A stretch of 64,000 bases of DNA. It comes from Nocardia sputorum. Its GTDB lineage: Bacteria; Actinomycetota; Actinomycetes; Mycobacteriales; Mycobacteriaceae. The notes under the pieces were generated by a model. It saw only the letters and a program-made list of their open reading frames with translations. It made no database searches and was not told the origin of the DNA. Both the position numbers and the translations under genes were made by a program. The stretch covers positions 2,542,001-2,606,000 of the forward strand of contig NZ_AP026978.1 of the NCBI RefSeq assembly GCF_027924405.1, written 5' to 3'. Shown here piece by piece: positions 9,027-18,746 of this stretch (position 1 is its first letter; every line of letters starts with the position of its first letter).

Positions 9027-10000
9027 GCTCGCGGCTCTCGGTCCGGCTCTCCCGGCTGTTGAACATGATCCCGTACTTCATCGCCCACCCCGGGATCAGC
9101 GCCGCGGAGGCCGCCGCCGACCTCGGCGTGACCACCAAGCAACTGATGAGCGACCTCAATCAGCTGTGGATGTGCGGGCTGCCCGGGTACGGCCCGGGTG
9201 ACCTGATCGACCTGTCGTTCTCCGAAGAGAGCATCGAGGTCACCTTCTCCGCGGGCATCGATCGGCCGTTGCGGTTGACCTCCACCGAGGCGACCGCGCT
9301 GCTGGTCGCGCTGCGCTCGATCGTCGACATGCCCGGCATGGTGGACCCGACCGCGGCCCACGCGGCCATCGCGAAGATCGAATCGGCCATCGCGGGTGGC
9401 GTGGAGCCGGCCGCGGACGGGCGATCCCGCACAGCGCCGCCGGAGGCGCCGGCGGTGGCCGCCGTGCGCTCGGCGCTGGCGCTCGGCCGGGTGCTTCGGC
9501 TGGTGTATTACTCCGCCAGCCGCGACGTGGTGTCCGAACGCATCGTGGACCCGATCCGCATCGTCCTGGTGGACGACAACAGCTATCTGCAAGCCTGGTG
9601 CAGGCAGGCCGAGGGGGTGCGGCTGTTCCGCTTCGACCGGATCGAGGCCGCGACCGAACTGGACGAGGCCGCTCGGCCGCCCAAGCACGCCACCGAGGCG
9701 ACGGCCGGCCTGGACCTGTTCCAGGACGATCCGGCGGTCCCGTTGGCTCGCCTGCGGATTCACGGTGATTACGCTTGGGTGCTCGATCAGTACCCCATGC
9801 ACCGGCTGGCGGTGCACTCCGACGGCAGCTTGGAGGCGACCATGCGGTTCGCCACGCTGGACTGGATGGCCCGGCTGCTGCTCGGTTTCGGGGCGGGCGT
9901 CACCGTCCTCGGTCCGCCGGAACTGGTGGCGGCAGTGCGTGAGCGGTCGAACGCCGCGCTGGCCGCCTATGAGGAAGCCGGATACCTGGAGGGCAGATGA
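9023..10000 (+). CDS. pafC: PafC, WYL-domain regulator of the DNA-damage response
   Basis: Partner of PafB, 325 residues, with the same order: an N-terminal HTH (residues about 5-70, with GISAAEAAADLGVTTKQL), a WYL domain in the middle (LRLVYYSASRD onward) and a C-terminal domain. The open frame reaches back to 8342 inside pafB, but the ATG at 9023 overlapping the pafB stop (ATGA) is the natural start. Only 22 bp separate it from the reductase-like gene downstream. Confidence 0.93.
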   Translation: MSSRLSVRLSRLLNMIPYFIAHPGISAAEAAADLGVTTKQLMSDLNQLWMCGLPGYGPGDLIDLSFSEESIEVTFSAGIDRPLRLTSTEATALLVALRSIVDMPGMVDPTAAHAAIAKIESAIAGGVEPAADGRSRTAPPEAPAVAAVRSALALGRVLRLVYYSASRDVVSERIVDPIRIVLVDDNSYLQAWCRQAEGVRLFRFDRIEAATELDEAARPPKHATEATAGLDLFQDDPAVPLARLRIHGDYAWVLDQYPMHRLAVHSDGSLEATMRFATLDWMARLLLGFGAGVTVLGPPELVAAVRERSNAALAAYEEAGYLEGR

Positions 10001-10022
10001 GGAACGAAGAGGCCCTACCGGC

Positions 10023-11072
10023 ATGAACGTTCGGGTGCTCGTGGTCGGCGCGGGCAGCATCGGCAACTTCGTCGGCGGCAAGCTCGGCGTGGCGGGCGCG
10101 GAGGTCACCCTGGTGGGCCGCAGGCGAGTGCTCGACGAACTCGGCGCGTCCGGGCTCCGGCTCACCGATCTCGACGGCGGTGACGACGCGCTGGCGCCGG
10201 ACCGATTCCACCGCGCCACCGAACCGGATGACGTCGGCTCGGCGGACTTGGTGCTGGTCACGGTGAAATCGGCGGCGACCGCGGCGGCGGTGCGCGAACT
10301 GACCGGCAAGATCAGGCCGGGCACCGTGGTGCTCAGCCTGCAGAACGGCATCGGCAACGATTCGGTGATCCGGGAGATCCTGCCGCACTGCGTGGTGCTG
10401 GCCGGCATGGTGATGTTCAACGTCGTGCACCATCCCGGTGGCCGGTTCCACCGCGGCACCGAGGGCGGTCTCGCGGTGCAGGACGATCCGGCGCTGGCGC
10501 CGTTGCTGGACGTGTTCGAGCGGGCGGGGCTGGGCCTGCGCCGTTATCCCGACCTGCGTCCCGTGCAGTGGGCGAAGCTGCTGCTCAACCTCAACAACCC
10601 GATCAACGCGCTGTCGGGCCGCCCGCTGCGGGAGGAACTCGCGGATCGGGACTACCGCCGCTGTCTCGCGCTGACCCAGCGCGAAGCCCTCGCTGTGATG
10701 AACAAGGCGCGAATTCGCCCCGCCCGGTTGACACCGCTGCCGCCCCGGGTGATGGCCACGCTGCTGACCGTCCCCGACGCCGTGTTCCGGCGGGTGGCCG
10801 GGCAGGTGCTGGCCATCGACCCGATGGCGCGCTCGTCCATGGCGGACGACCTCGAGCTCGGCCGCACCACCGAAATCCCCTGGCTGTGCGGGGAAATCGT
10901 GGGGTTGGGCGCGATGGTCGGGGCACCGACGCCGGTGAATCAGCGGCTGATCGAGTTGGTCGTCGCCGCCGAACAGGGCGGTCGCCGCGGGTGGACCGGC
11001 CCAGAGCTGCTCGGCCAGTTGCGGGGCGCCGCGGTGAGCGCCACGCCCCAACGCCGGGCGAACGAGCAGTGA
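10023..11072 (+). CDS. Ketopantoate reductase-family oxidoreductase
   Basis: A 349-residue protein of the PanE/ApbA family, which reduces 2-dehydropantoate to pantoate with NADPH in coenzyme A synthesis. A Rossmann motif (VVGAGSIGNFVGG) lies at residues 6-18, then VKSAATAAAV and the LSLQNGIGN segment typical of the family. The conserved active-site lysine is probably the one in QWAKLLLNLNNPINAL, which matches the family signature. Several PanE paralogues usually occur per genome, so the substrate may be another 2-keto acid and panE itself is not assigned. It starts 22 bp after pafC, probably in the same transcript. Confidence 0.8.
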   Translation: MNVRVLVVGAGSIGNFVGGKLGVAGAEVTLVGRRRVLDELGASGLRLTDLDGGDDALAPDRFHRATEPDDVGSADLVLVTVKSAATAAAVRELTGKIRPGTVVLSLQNGIGNDSVIREILPHCVVLAGMVMFNVVHHPGGRFHRGTEGGLAVQDDPALAPLLDVFERAGLGLRRYPDLRPVQWAKLLLNLNNPINALSGRPLREELADRDYRRCLALTQREALAVMNKARIRPARLTPLPPRVMATLLTVPDAVFRRVAGQVLAIDPMARSSMADDLELGRTTEIPWLCGEIVGLGAMVGAPTPVNQRLIELVVAAEQGGRRGWTGPELLGQLRGAAVSATPQRRANEQ

Positions 11073-11136
11073 CGGCGGCGTTCGCGCACGTCACGGTCCG
11101 GTAGCATCGAGACATCACAGTCTTGGGAGGTAGATC

Positions 11137-11400
11137 ATGGGCAGTCTGAGCATCTGGCACTGGCTGATCATTGCGGTGGTCTTCGTGATGTTCTTCGGCG
11201 CGAAGCGGATGCCCGACGCGGCCCGCAGCTTGGGCCGGTCGTTGCGCATCTTCAAGAGCGAGGTCAGTCAGATGCAGAACGAGAGCAACGCGCCCGGCAA
11301 CGGCGCGTCGGCTCAGCAGCCCGCACCGCAGTTGCCCGCCGCGCAGCAGTCGACGCCGTCGCAGGCCACGGAGTCCCGTACCGAGCAGAAGTCGGTCTGA
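11137..11400 (+). CDS. tatA: Sec-independent protein translocase subunit TatA
   Basis: TatA oligomerises in the membrane to form the pathway for folded proteins with twin-arginine signals. The 87 residues contain one N-terminal membrane helix (about residues 4-22, [18 protein letters not shown]), the FFGAKRMP hinge, an amphipathic helix ([15 protein letters not shown]) and a flexible Gln/Pro/Ala tail. GGGAGG 6-7 nt before the ATG supports the start. A hairpin separates it from tatC, which should favour TatA over TatC. Confidence 0.95.
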   Translation: MGSLSIWHWLIIAVVFVMFFGAKRMPDAARSLGRSLRIFKSEVSQMQNESNAPGNGASAQQPAPQLPAAQQSTPSQATESRTEQKSV

Positions 11401-11415
11401 GCGGATCCGCTCGCG

Positions 11416-11441
11416 CCGGAGTGAGCAGGGGCTCACTCCGG
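11416..11441 (+). terminator. Intercistronic hairpin between tatA and tatC
   Basis: CCGGAGTGAGC at 11416-11426 and its exact complement at 11431-11441 form an 11-bp stem with a 4-nt AGGG loop, 15 bp after the tatA stop. It could be a partial terminator or an RNA-stabilising element giving more TatA than TatC. No T-run follows. Confidence 0.6.
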
Positions 11442-11498
11442 ACTCAGTGCTGTTGCCGAGCTGAGCCAGGCACGTGAACCCAGGGGCGATCACCAACC

Positions 11499-12452
11499 AT
11501 GCGAATCCCGTTCGATCCGCGCCGCAGTAAGCGCAGGACCAATCCCGACGGCACGATGTCGTTGGTCGAGCATCTGCAGGAACTGCGTTACCGGTTGCTG
11601 GTGTCGATCGCGGCGGTGATCGCGACGACGATTCTGGGCTTTCTGTGGTACGCGCACGGGTTCCTCGGGATCGATAGCCTCGGTGAGATCCTGCGCGGAC
11701 CGTACTGCTCGCTGCCGGCGTCGGCGCGTGCGTCGTTGAGCCCGGACGGGGAGTGCCGTCTGCTGGCCACCGCGCCGTTCGAGCAGTTCACCTTGCGGTT
11801 GAAGGTCGGCATGACCGCGGGCGTGGTGCTCGCGGCGCCGATCTGGCTGTACCAGATGTGGGCGTTCATCACGCCGGGCTTGTACGCGAAGGAACGCAAG
11901 TACGCGATCGGGTTCGTGTCCTCGGGCACGGTGCTGTTCGCCGCGGGGGCGGTGCTGGCCTATGTGGTGATCGCGCACGCGTTGAGTTTCTTGCTCACCA
12001 TCGGCGACAACGTGCAGATCACGGCGTTGAGCGGGTCGCAGTATTTCGGGTTCATCATCCAGTTGCTGATCATCTTCGGCGTCAGTTTCGAGACGCCGTT
12101 GCTGATCATCGGGTTGAACCTGGTCGGCGTGCTGACCTATCAGCGCCTCAAGGCGTGGCGGCGCGGGATCACCTTCGGACTGTTCGTGTTCGCCGCGATC
12201 GTGACGCCGCAGGATCCCTTCTCGATGCTGGCGCTGGCCTTGGCGTTGACGGTGTTGTTCGAGGTGGCGATCCAATTCTCCCGGGTCAACGACCTGCGCC
12301 GGGCGCGTAAGGAGCGCGAGGGCTGGGGTGCGCTGTCCGACGAGGAAGCTTCCGAACTGGGCGAGCCGGAGCCGATCGATCCGGCCGAGTCGATCACCAC
12401 GCCCGCGGAGAAATCCGCACGACCGGTGTCGGACTACTCCGATACGCTCTGA
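11499..12452 (+). CDS. tatC: Sec-independent protein translocase subunit TatC
   Basis: TatC recognises twin-arginine signal peptides. The 317 residues include the [16 protein letters not shown]-terminal signature, six predicted membrane helices (first around residue 27, last ending near 250) and the conserved [22 protein letters not shown] loop between helices 2 and 3. The cytoplasmic tail after residue 260 is charged and variable. The start is ATG at 11499. helY begins 3 bp after the stop. Confidence 0.96.
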   Translation: MRIPFDPRRSKRRTNPDGTMSLVEHLQELRYRLLVSIAAVIATTILGFLWYAHGFLGIDSLGEILRGPYCSLPASARASLSPDGECRLLATAPFEQFTLRLKVGMTAGVVLAAPIWLYQMWAFITPGLYAKERKYAIGFVSSGTVLFAAGAVLAYVVIAHALSFLLTIGDNVQITALSGSQYFGFIIQLLIIFGVSFETPLLIIGLNLVGVLTYQRLKAWRRGITFGLFVFAAIVTPQDPFSMLALALALTVLFEVAIQFSRVNDLRRARKEREGWGALSDEEASELGEPEPIDPAESITTPAEKSARPVSDYSDTL

Positions 12453-12455
12453 CGA

Positions 12456-15158
12456 GTGACAGATGACCGGTCGCAGACGGGCGAGTTGGACGCGTTTTCC
12501 GCCGAACTGAAGTTCCGGCTGGATCCGTTTCAGCGCGATGCCTGTGCGGCGCTCGAAGAAGGCCACAGCGTCCTGGTCTGCGCACCCACGGGCGCGGGCA
12601 AGACGGTCGTTGGCGAGTTCGCCGTCCACCTGGCGCTGGTTGCCGGTGGCAAGTGTTTCTACACCACGCCCATCAAGGCGCTGTCGAACCAGAAGTTCGC
12701 CGACCTCACCGAACGCCACGGCCGCGACAACGTCGGCCTGCTGACCGGCGATCAATCGATCAATCCGGACGCGCCGGTGGTCGTGATGACCACCGAGGTG
12801 CTGCGCAACATGCTCTACGCCTCCTCGGACGCGCTGCGCGGGCTGTCCTACGTCGTGATGGACGAGGTGCACTACCTCGCCGACCGGTTCCGCGGCGCCG
12901 TCTGGGAGGAGGTCATCCTGCATCTGCCTCCGGACGTGCGCCTGGTCAGCCTGTCGGCCACGGTGAGCAACGCCGAGGAGTTCGGCGCGTGGATGGAGAC
13001 CGTACGCGGCGACACCGCCGTCGTGGTCGACGAGACCAGGCCCGTGCCGCTGTGGCAGCACGTCATGGTGGGTCGGCGGATGTTCGACCTGTTCGACACG
13101 AAATCCACCGAGCAGAAGGTGCTCGTCGACGAGGACCTGGTGCGGTTCATCCGCCACCGCGAGGCCGCCGACCGGATGAACAGCTGGGGCGCCCCGCGCA
13201 ACGGCCGCGGCGGCCCGCGCCGGGATTTCCGTCCGCTGCCGCGGCCGGAGGTGCTGGCCAAACTGGATGAAGAGGGCCTGCTGCCCGCGATCACGTTCAT
13301 CTTCAGCCGGGCCGGATGCGACGGCGCGCTCGCGCAGTGCCTGCGGTCGCGGCTGGACCTGAGCCGTCCGGAGGAGCGCGACGAGATCGACGCGATCATC
13401 CGGAAACACACCGGCGACCTGCCCAAGGCCGATCTGGAGGTGCTCGGCTACTGGGAGTGGTGCGAGGCGCTGCACCGCGGCCTCGCCGCGCACCACGCCG
13501 GGATGCTGCCCGCGTTCCGGCACACCGTCGAGGAGTTGTTCGTCAACGGGCTGGTGCGTGCCGTCTTCGCCACCGAGACGCTGGCCCTCGGGATCAACAT
13601 GCCGGCCCGTACCGTCGTGCTGGAGCGGCTGGTGAAGTTCAACGGCGAGTCGCACGCGGAACTCACACCCGGGGAATACACCCAGCTGACCGGGCGTGCC
13701 GGGCGGCGCGGCATCGACGTCGAAGGCCACGCGGTGGTGCTGTGGCAGCCCGAAGTGGACACCAGCGCGGTCGCCGGTCTGGCCTCTACGCGCACCTATC
13801 CGCTGCGCAGCTCGTTCCGGCCGGGCTACAACATGTCGATCAATCTCATCGATCGGATGGGCGCCGACGAATCGCGGGCCCTGCTGGAGCGATCCTTCGC
13901 CCAGTTCCAGGCGGACCGGTCGGTGGTCGGGCTGGTGCGCGGCATCGAGCGCAACGAGGGGGCGCTGCGCAAGCTGCGCGATCAGCTCGGCGGCGCGGAA
14001 GGCGGTTTCCTGGAATACCTCGCGCTGCGCGACCGGATCAAGCAGCGGGAGCGGCAGCTGGCCCAGCAGAATCGCGCCGATCGGCGCGGCGCCGCGGTGG
14101 ACGCGCTCGGCGCCCTGCGCCGCGGCGACGTGGTGGCCATTCCCTCCGGCCGCCGCGCCGGGCTCGCGGTGATCCTGGAGCCGGACGCGACGCCGGGCGA
14201 TCCCAGGCCGCTGGTGCTCACCGAGGACAAGTGGGCTGGACGGGTGTCGGTCGCCGATTTCCCGGTGCCCGCCGAAGCGCTCGGGCACATGCGGCTGCCG
14301 CGCCGGGTCGATCATCGGACCGCACGCACCCGCCGGGATCTGGCTTCCGCGCTGCGCAGCACGGGGATCTCGGTGCCGGGCAGGCCACGGCGCGGCAGGC
14401 AGTCCGCAGCGGCCGACGACCGGGAGCTGGCGACGTTGCGGCGCAGTATGCGCGCGCATCCGGCGCACGCCCGGCCCGATCGCGAGCAGCTGGCGCGGGT
14501 GGGTGAACGCTACAACCGGCTGCTGCGCGAGACGGAGTCGATGCGCCAGAAGGTTGCCGCTACCACCAATTCGCTCGCGCGCACCTTCGATCGGATCCTC
14601 GGCCTGCTGGAGGAACGCGGTTTCGTGCACGAGAGCGAGGTGACCGCGGACGGACGCCGGCTGGCTCGCATCTACGCCGAGAGCGATTTGCTGGTCGCCG
14701 AATGCCTCCGGAAGGGGCTGTGGCGCGGCCTCGGTCCGGCCGAGCTGGCGGGCGTGGTGTCGATCCTGGTCTACGAATCCCGCCAGGAGGGCGGGTATCT
14801 CGGCGCGAGCGGGCCGACGGCGCCGATCCGCCGTGCGGTGGGCGCGACCATCGGCGTCTGGTCGGAGCTGCGCACCGACGAGGCGCGGCACAAGCTGCCG
14901 CCGACCAGGGAACCCGATCTGGGTTTCGTCGACGGCGTCTACAAGTGGGCGCGCGGCGACGGGTTGGCCGAGTCGTTGCTCGCCAGCGGTGACGCGGGCG
15001 CACCGCTGTCGGCGGGCGACTTCGTGCGCTGGTGCAGGCAGGTGATCGATCTGCTCGACCAGATCCACGGCACCGCCGACGATCCCGAGGTCGCCGCCAC
15101 CGCGGCCAAAGCGGTGCGGGCGATCCGGCGGGGTGTCGTGGCGGTGGACGCCGCCTGA
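12456..15158 (+). CDS. helY: Ski2/Mtr4-like DEVH-box RNA helicase HelY
   Basis: A 900-residue superfamily 2 helicase, a relative of eukaryotic Ski2 and Mtr4. Walker A APTGAGKT is at residues 43-50, DEVH at 136-139 and the SAT motif shortly after, with motif VI as QLTGRAGRRGID. An internal loop with Arg/Gly-rich sequence (about 245-260) and a C-terminal helical DSHCT-type domain complete the Ski2-like plan. In mycobacteria the homologue HelY has the same neighbours. The GTG at 12456 lies 3 bp after tatC, so they are cotranscribed. A role in RNA processing or decay is inferred from the family. Confidence 0.92.
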   Translation: MTDDRSQTGELDAFSAELKFRLDPFQRDACAALEEGHSVLVCAPTGAGKTVVGEFAVHLALVAGGKCFYTTPIKALSNQKFADLTERHGRDNVGLLTGDQSINPDAPVVVMTTEVLRNMLYASSDALRGLSYVVMDEVHYLADRFRGAVWEEVILHLPPDVRLVSLSATVSNAEEFGAWMETVRGDTAVVVDETRPVPLWQHVMVGRRMFDLFDTKSTEQKVLVDEDLVRFIRHREAADRMNSWGAPRNGRGGPRRDFRPLPRPEVLAKLDEEGLLPAITFIFSRAGCDGALAQCLRSRLDLSRPEERDEIDAIIRKHTGDLPKADLEVLGYWEWCEALHRGLAAHHAGMLPAFRHTVEELFVNGLVRAVFATETLALGINMPARTVVLERLVKFNGESHAELTPGEYTQLTGRAGRRGIDVEGHAVVLWQPEVDTSAVAGLASTRTYPLRSSFRPGYNMSINLIDRMGADESRALLERSFAQFQADRSVVGLVRGIERNEGALRKLRDQLGGAEGGFLEYLALRDRIKQRERQLAQQNRADRRGAAVDALGALRRGDVVAIPSGRRAGLAVILEPDATPGDPRPLVLTEDKWAGRVSVADFPVPAEALGHMRLPRRVDHRTARTRRDLASALRSTGISVPGRPRRGRQSAAADDRELATLRRSMRAHPAHARPDREQLARVGERYNRLLRETESMRQKVAATTNSLARTFDRILGLLEERGFVHESEVTADGRRLARIYAESDLLVAECLRKGLWRGLGPAELAGVVSILVYESRQEGGYLGASGPTAPIRRAVGATIGVWSELRTDEARHKLPPTREPDLGFVDGVYKWARGDGLAESLLASGDAGAPLSAGDFVRWCRQVIDLLDQIHGTADDPEVAATAAKAVRAIRRGVVAVDAA

Positions 15159-15321
15159 GCGGTGTGCGCGCGGGGCGCGCGGCGGCGGCAATATCAACAC
15201 GGCGGATTCGATTGTGATTTGATTTCTTTCGCGTACCGACCGTGGCGGAGTAGTCGTGTCATGCGACGAGGCCCACGCGGGGGGCTACCGTGTGTACAAC
15301 GATGCGAGTGGAGGCAAGCAG

Positions 15322-16029
15322 ATGAGCGGCCCGTACGGACCGAACGACCCCGGGGAGGGACGCAACGATCCCACCCAGCAGTGGGGTGGACAGCAGGCGC
15401 CGGGCGGAGCCGGTCCCACGCAGCAGTGGAGCGGTCAGCCGCAGACCCCGGCCTCGGCCCAGCCGACCCAGCACTGGGGTGAGCAGCAACCGCAGCAGCA
15501 GTGGGGGCAACCCCAGCAGCAGCAGTGGGGCCAGCAACCGCAGCAGCCTCAGCAGCCGCAGCAGCCGCAATGGGGCCAGCAGGCCGCGCAGGGGCAGCCG
15601 CAGTGGGGTCAGCCACAGCCGCAGGATTGGGGCCAGCAGGGTCAGCAGCCGCAGTGGGGTCAGCCCCAGCAGCCGCAGCCGCAGTGGGGCGCTCCCGGCC
15701 AGCCGCCGCAGCAGGGTGGCAAGGGCAAAGGCCTGATCATCGGTCTCTCGCTGCTCGGCGTCGCGGTGGTCGGCGCGATCGTCGCGCTCGTGCTCGTGCT
15801 GACCGCCAAGGACCAACTGGACCAGGCCGCGGTGCAGGACGGCGTGAAGAAAGTGCTGTCCGATTCCTACGGCATCCAGGACATCAGCGACGTCTCCTGC
15901 CCGTCCGGCCAGGAAGTCAAGGTCGACGCCACCTTCGAATGCAGTGTGAAGGTGAGCGGCGAGGCCAAGAAGGTGACCATCAAGATCACCAAGGACGACG
16001 GCACCTACGAGGTCGGTCGCCCGAGCTAG
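15322..16029 (+). CDS. DUF4333 membrane-anchored protein with Gln/Trp-rich N-terminus
   Basis: A 235-residue protein in three parts. Residues 1-130 are low complexity, rich in Gln, Pro and Gly with ten Trp residues spaced about 8-16 apart (QWG units). Residues about 137-160 form one membrane helix (GLIIGLSLLGVAVVGAIVA). Residues 165-235 form an extracytoplasmic DUF4333 domain with two cysteines (SCPSG and FECSV), probably disulfide bonded. The start at 15322 follows GGAGG at 15310-15314; the upstream ATG at 15256 would add an unlikely leader. Its M. tuberculosis counterpart by position is Rv2091c. Function unknown; a cell-envelope role is inferred. Confidence 0.8.
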   Translation: MSGPYGPNDPGEGRNDPTQQWGGQQAPGGAGPTQQWSGQPQTPASAQPTQHWGEQQPQQQWGQPQQQQWGQQPQQPQQPQQPQWGQQAAQGQPQWGQPQPQDWGQQGQQPQWGQPQQPQPQWGAPGQPPQQGGKGKGLIIGLSLLGVAVVGAIVALVLVLTAKDQLDQAAVQDGVKKVLSDSYGIQDISDVSCPSGQEVKVDATFECSVKVSGEAKKVTIKITKDDGTYEVGRPS

Positions 16030-16065
16030 CGTGTCGTGCGGCGATGTCGTCGCCACTGTCCGGGT

Positions 16066-16098
16066 GACGGCCCCATCGAGGTACGCGATGGGGCCGTC
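16066..16098. terminator. Bidirectional terminator hairpin
   Basis: GACGGCCCCATCG at 16066-16078 pairs exactly with CGATGGGGCCGTC at 16086-16098 (13-bp stem, 7-nt loop). It lies between two convergent genes, 36 bp after the DUF4333 gene and 11 bp after the exonuclease stop, so it probably ends both transcripts. Confidence 0.75.
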
Positions 16099-16109
16099 GG
16101 CTTCCGAGG

Positions 16110-17075
16110 TCAGGCGGTGCGGGCGCCGAGTGCCGTGATCAGGCGCGTGACCGGGCTCTCCGCGTTGTAAGCCGAGGCGAGGGCGCGCAGGCGATCCGGA
16201 TCGGCCGGTTCGGTGGGGAGGACATCGCTGCGGGACAGGGCCACCTCGGCGTCGCGGACCACTCGCACGACCGGTGCGGCGGCCTTCAGGTAGTCCCCGG
16301 CGGCGCGCAGCCGGGCGCGCACGCCTTGGGCCAAGTCGGCGTCGGGATCCTCGACGGCCGCGACCAGGGCCTCCAAGGAGCCGAAACGGGAGATCAGGGT
16401 GGCGGCGGACTTCTCACCGATGCCCGCCACGCCGGGCAGGCCGTCGGAGGCGTCGCCGCGCAGCGTCGCCATATCGGCATAGGCCGGGCCCGCGTTCTCC
16501 AGCGGCACCCCGTACTTCGCCGACACCTCCGCCGGACCGAATAATTCCGCTTTGGCCAGGCCCCGCCCGGCGTAGAACACTCGCACGGGGGGTGCGGGCT
16601 CGTCGCGCACCAGCTGCAACAGATCGCGATCGCCGCTGACCACGACGACCTCGTCGGCGCGTTCCCGGGTGGCCAAGGTGCCCAGCACGTCGTCGGCCTC
16701 GAGGCCCTCCGCGCCGCCGGTCGCGATCCCCGCTGCCTCGAGCACCTCCAAGATCATCTCCACCTGTGGAGTGAGCGTGTCGGGCACGCTTTCCGCGCCG
16801 GGGGCGGCTTCCGGCGAGCTGTCCAACCGGTGTGCCTTGTACGACGGCACCAGATCGACCCGATAGGCGGGCCGCCAGTCCAAGTCCAGGCACACCACCA
16901 GCCTGCCCGGCGCGAACTTGGTGATCAGCGACGCCACCATGTCGGTGAACCCACGCAGCGCGTTCACCGACCGGCCGTCGGGCGCGGTGATCTTGTCGGG
17001 GATGGCATGGAAGGCGCGGAACCACAGACTGGCTCCGTCCAACAGCAGCAGGGGCCCACCGGAAGCAGAGGTCAC
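16110..17075 (-). CDS. 5'-3' exonuclease (PolI N-terminal domain-like)
   Basis: A 321-residue stand-alone 5'-3' exonuclease/flap endonuclease of the kind fused to DNA polymerase I. N-terminal [15 protein letters not shown] gives the first metal-site Asp; the [14 protein letters not shown] segment and [12 protein letters not shown] supply the acidic cluster; a helix-hairpin-helix [17 protein letters not shown] follows. The GTG at 17075 is preceded on the reverse strand by TAGCCT and six bases, a leaderless layout. It is divergent from the M24 peptidase gene 84 bp away, an arrangement conserved in mycobacteria (Rv2090/Rv2089c). Confidence 0.93.
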   Translation of the reverse strand: MTSASGGPLLLLDGASLWFRAFHAIPDKITAPDGRSVNALRGFTDMVASLITKFAPGRLVVCLDLDWRPAYRVDLVPSYKAHRLDSSPEAAPGAESVPDTLTPQVEMILEVLEAAGIATGGAEGLEADDVLGTLATRERADEVVVVSGDRDLLQLVRDEPAPPVRVFYAGRGLAKAELFGPAEVSAKYGVPLENAGPAYADMATLRGDASDGLPGVAGIGEKSAATLISRFGSLEALVAAVEDPDADLAQGVRARLRAAGDYLKAAAPVVRVVRDAEVALSRSDVLPTEPADPDRLRALASAYNAESPVTRLITALGARTA

Positions 17076-17159
17076 GGGCTGAGGCTACTCGTTCGCACCG
17101 ACACCGCCTCGGCGAAGTTCGCCGTTCATCCCGCACCCGGGACGGGTAACGTCGGACGA

Positions 17160-18287
17160 ATGAGCTCGCATACGGATTCGAGGTTCGCGGCGGACGTCTA
17201 CGGTGCACGGCTGGAGCGGGCGGTGGAGCTGATGCGGGCTGCCCACCTCGACGCTCTGCTCATCACGCCCGGGCCGGATCTGCGCTATCTGATCGGATCG
17301 GCGGCCGAGTCGTTCGAGCGGCTGACCTGCCTGGTGATTCCCGCGGACGGCGCGACGCCGTCGGTCGTGATCCCGAAACTGGAGCTGGCGTCGCTGGAGG
17401 CCTCCGCGGCGGGTGAATTGGGCCTGCAGGTGCTGGACTGGGTCGACGGCACCAGCCCCTACGCCTTGGTGAAGTCCGCGCTGCACGTCGGCTCCCGGGT
17501 CGCGGTGGCCGACGTGATGCCCGCGCTGCATCTGCTGCCGCTGGCCGAGTCCTTCACCGGCCTGCCGGTGTCGGCCACCCCCGTCCTGCGCGAACTGCGC
17601 ATGATCAAGGACCCGGCCGAAGTGGACGCGCTGCGCCGGGCAGGCGCGGCGATCGACCGGGTGCACGCGCGGATGGGCGAGTTCTTGCAGGTGGGACGCA
17701 CCGAGGCGGAGGTGGGCCGCGATATCGAGGCCGCCATCGTGGCCGAGGGCCACACCGAGGCGGCGTTCGTCATCGTGGGCAGCGGCCCGCACGGGGCGGA
17801 CCCGCATCACGGCGTGTCCGAGCGCCGGATCGAGGCCGGGGACGTGGTGGTCGTCGACATCGGCGGCCCGGTGGAGCCGGGCTATTACTCCGACTCCACC
17901 CGGACCTATGTCCTGGGCGAGCCCGATCCGGAGGTGGCCGCCCGGTACGCCGAACTGGAGAGCGCCCAGGCGGCGGCGGTCGCGGCCGTGCGCCCGGGCG
18001 TCACCGCGGCCGCGGTCGACGCCGCGGCGCGAAACCCTTTGACCGAAGCGGGGTTCGGGCCCGCTTTCGTGCACCGCACCGGCCACGGCATCGGCCTGTC
18101 GGTGCACGAGGAGCCCTACATCGTCGCGGGCAACGACCTCGTCCTGCAGCCCGGCATGGCCTTCAGCGTGGAGCCCGGGATCTACTTCCGCGGTGAGTGG
18201 GGCGCGCGGATCGAGGACATCGTGGTCGTCACCGACGACGGCGGCGAATCCCTGAACAAGCGGCCGCACGGTCTCACGGTGCTGTGA
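17160..18287 (+). CDS. M24 family Xaa-Pro aminopeptidase/dipeptidase
   Basis: A 375-residue creatinase/prolidase-fold metallopeptidase. The N-terminal domain (about 1-130) is the creatinase-type domain. The C-terminal catalytic domain carries the metal ligands: Asp in VVVDIGGPV, Asp in DSTRT, His in RTGHGIGLSVHEEP, and Glu in FSVEPGIYF and near the C-terminus (RIEDIVVV). It probably cleaves peptides with proline in the second position in the cytoplasm. The ATG at 17160 is preceded by TAACGT exactly 7 nt away with no ribosome-binding site. By synteny it corresponds to the mycobacterial gene annotated pepE (Rv2089c). Confidence 0.92.
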   Translation: MSSHTDSRFAADVYGARLERAVELMRAAHLDALLITPGPDLRYLIGSAAESFERLTCLVIPADGATPSVVIPKLELASLEASAAGELGLQVLDWVDGTSPYALVKSALHVGSRVAVADVMPALHLLPLAESFTGLPVSATPVLRELRMIKDPAEVDALRRAGAAIDRVHARMGEFLQVGRTEAEVGRDIEAAIVAEGHTEAAFVIVGSGPHGADPHHGVSERRIEAGDVVVVDIGGPVEPGYYSDSTRTYVLGEPDPEVAARYAELESAQAAAVAAVRPGVTAAAVDAAARNPLTEAGFGPAFVHRTGHGIGLSVHEEPYIVAGNDLVLQPGMAFSVEPGIYFRGEWGARIEDIVVVTDDGGESLNKRPHGLTVL

Positions 18288-18314
18288 TCGACGGCTGACC
18301 CGCGCCGGGGGCGC

Positions 18315-18746
18315 TTACGCGCCGGCGCCGTTCCCGCCGGCTTCCGGCGCGACCAAAGTGCTGCTGGACAAGACGCGCCGGACCTGGATGGCGATCACCA
18401 CGCGCGTCGGGTTCTCCCGCGGCACGCGATAGCGACCGGCGTACCGCTCGACGGCCTCCGCGACGTCGTCCGGGGCGTCGAGCACGGTCGCCGGACCCTC
18501 CAAGGTGATCCAGCGGATCCCGTCGACCTGGCTGACCGCCGCGTATCCGGAGCGGCGCACGTTGCGCACCTTCACCGACCCGTCGTTGGTGATCACGCGC
18601 GCGATCCCGGCCTCTTGGTCCCAGGTGAACCCCACCGCCACGACATGCGGCGTACCGTCCGCCCGCAACGTCGTCAGCGTGGCGAGGTGCCGCTCGGCGA
18701 CGAACTCCAGGGCGGCGGGCGACAACTCAGCAGTACTCGTCGGCAT
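18315..18746 (-). CDS. F420-binding PPOX-class protein
   Basis: A 143-residue split-barrel flavin/deazaflavin-binding protein. FVAERHLATLTTLRADGTPHVVAVGF is the hallmark N-terminus of the TIGR03618/Rv1155-like F420 group, followed by the VKVRNVRRSGYAAVS cofactor segment. The likely cofactor is F420, given the family and genus. Synteny with mycobacterial Rv2074, next to an SDR gene and cobL, supports this. The reverse strand reads TACGGT, six bases, ATG, without a ribosome-binding site. The substrate is unknown. Confidence 0.85.
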   Translation of the reverse strand: MPTSTAELSPAALEFVAERHLATLTTLRADGTPHVVAVGFTWDQEAGIARVITNDGSVKVRNVRRSGYAAVSQVDGIRWITLEGPATVLDAPDDVAEAVERYAGRYRVPRENPTRVVIAIQVRRVLSSSTLVAPEAGGNGAGA

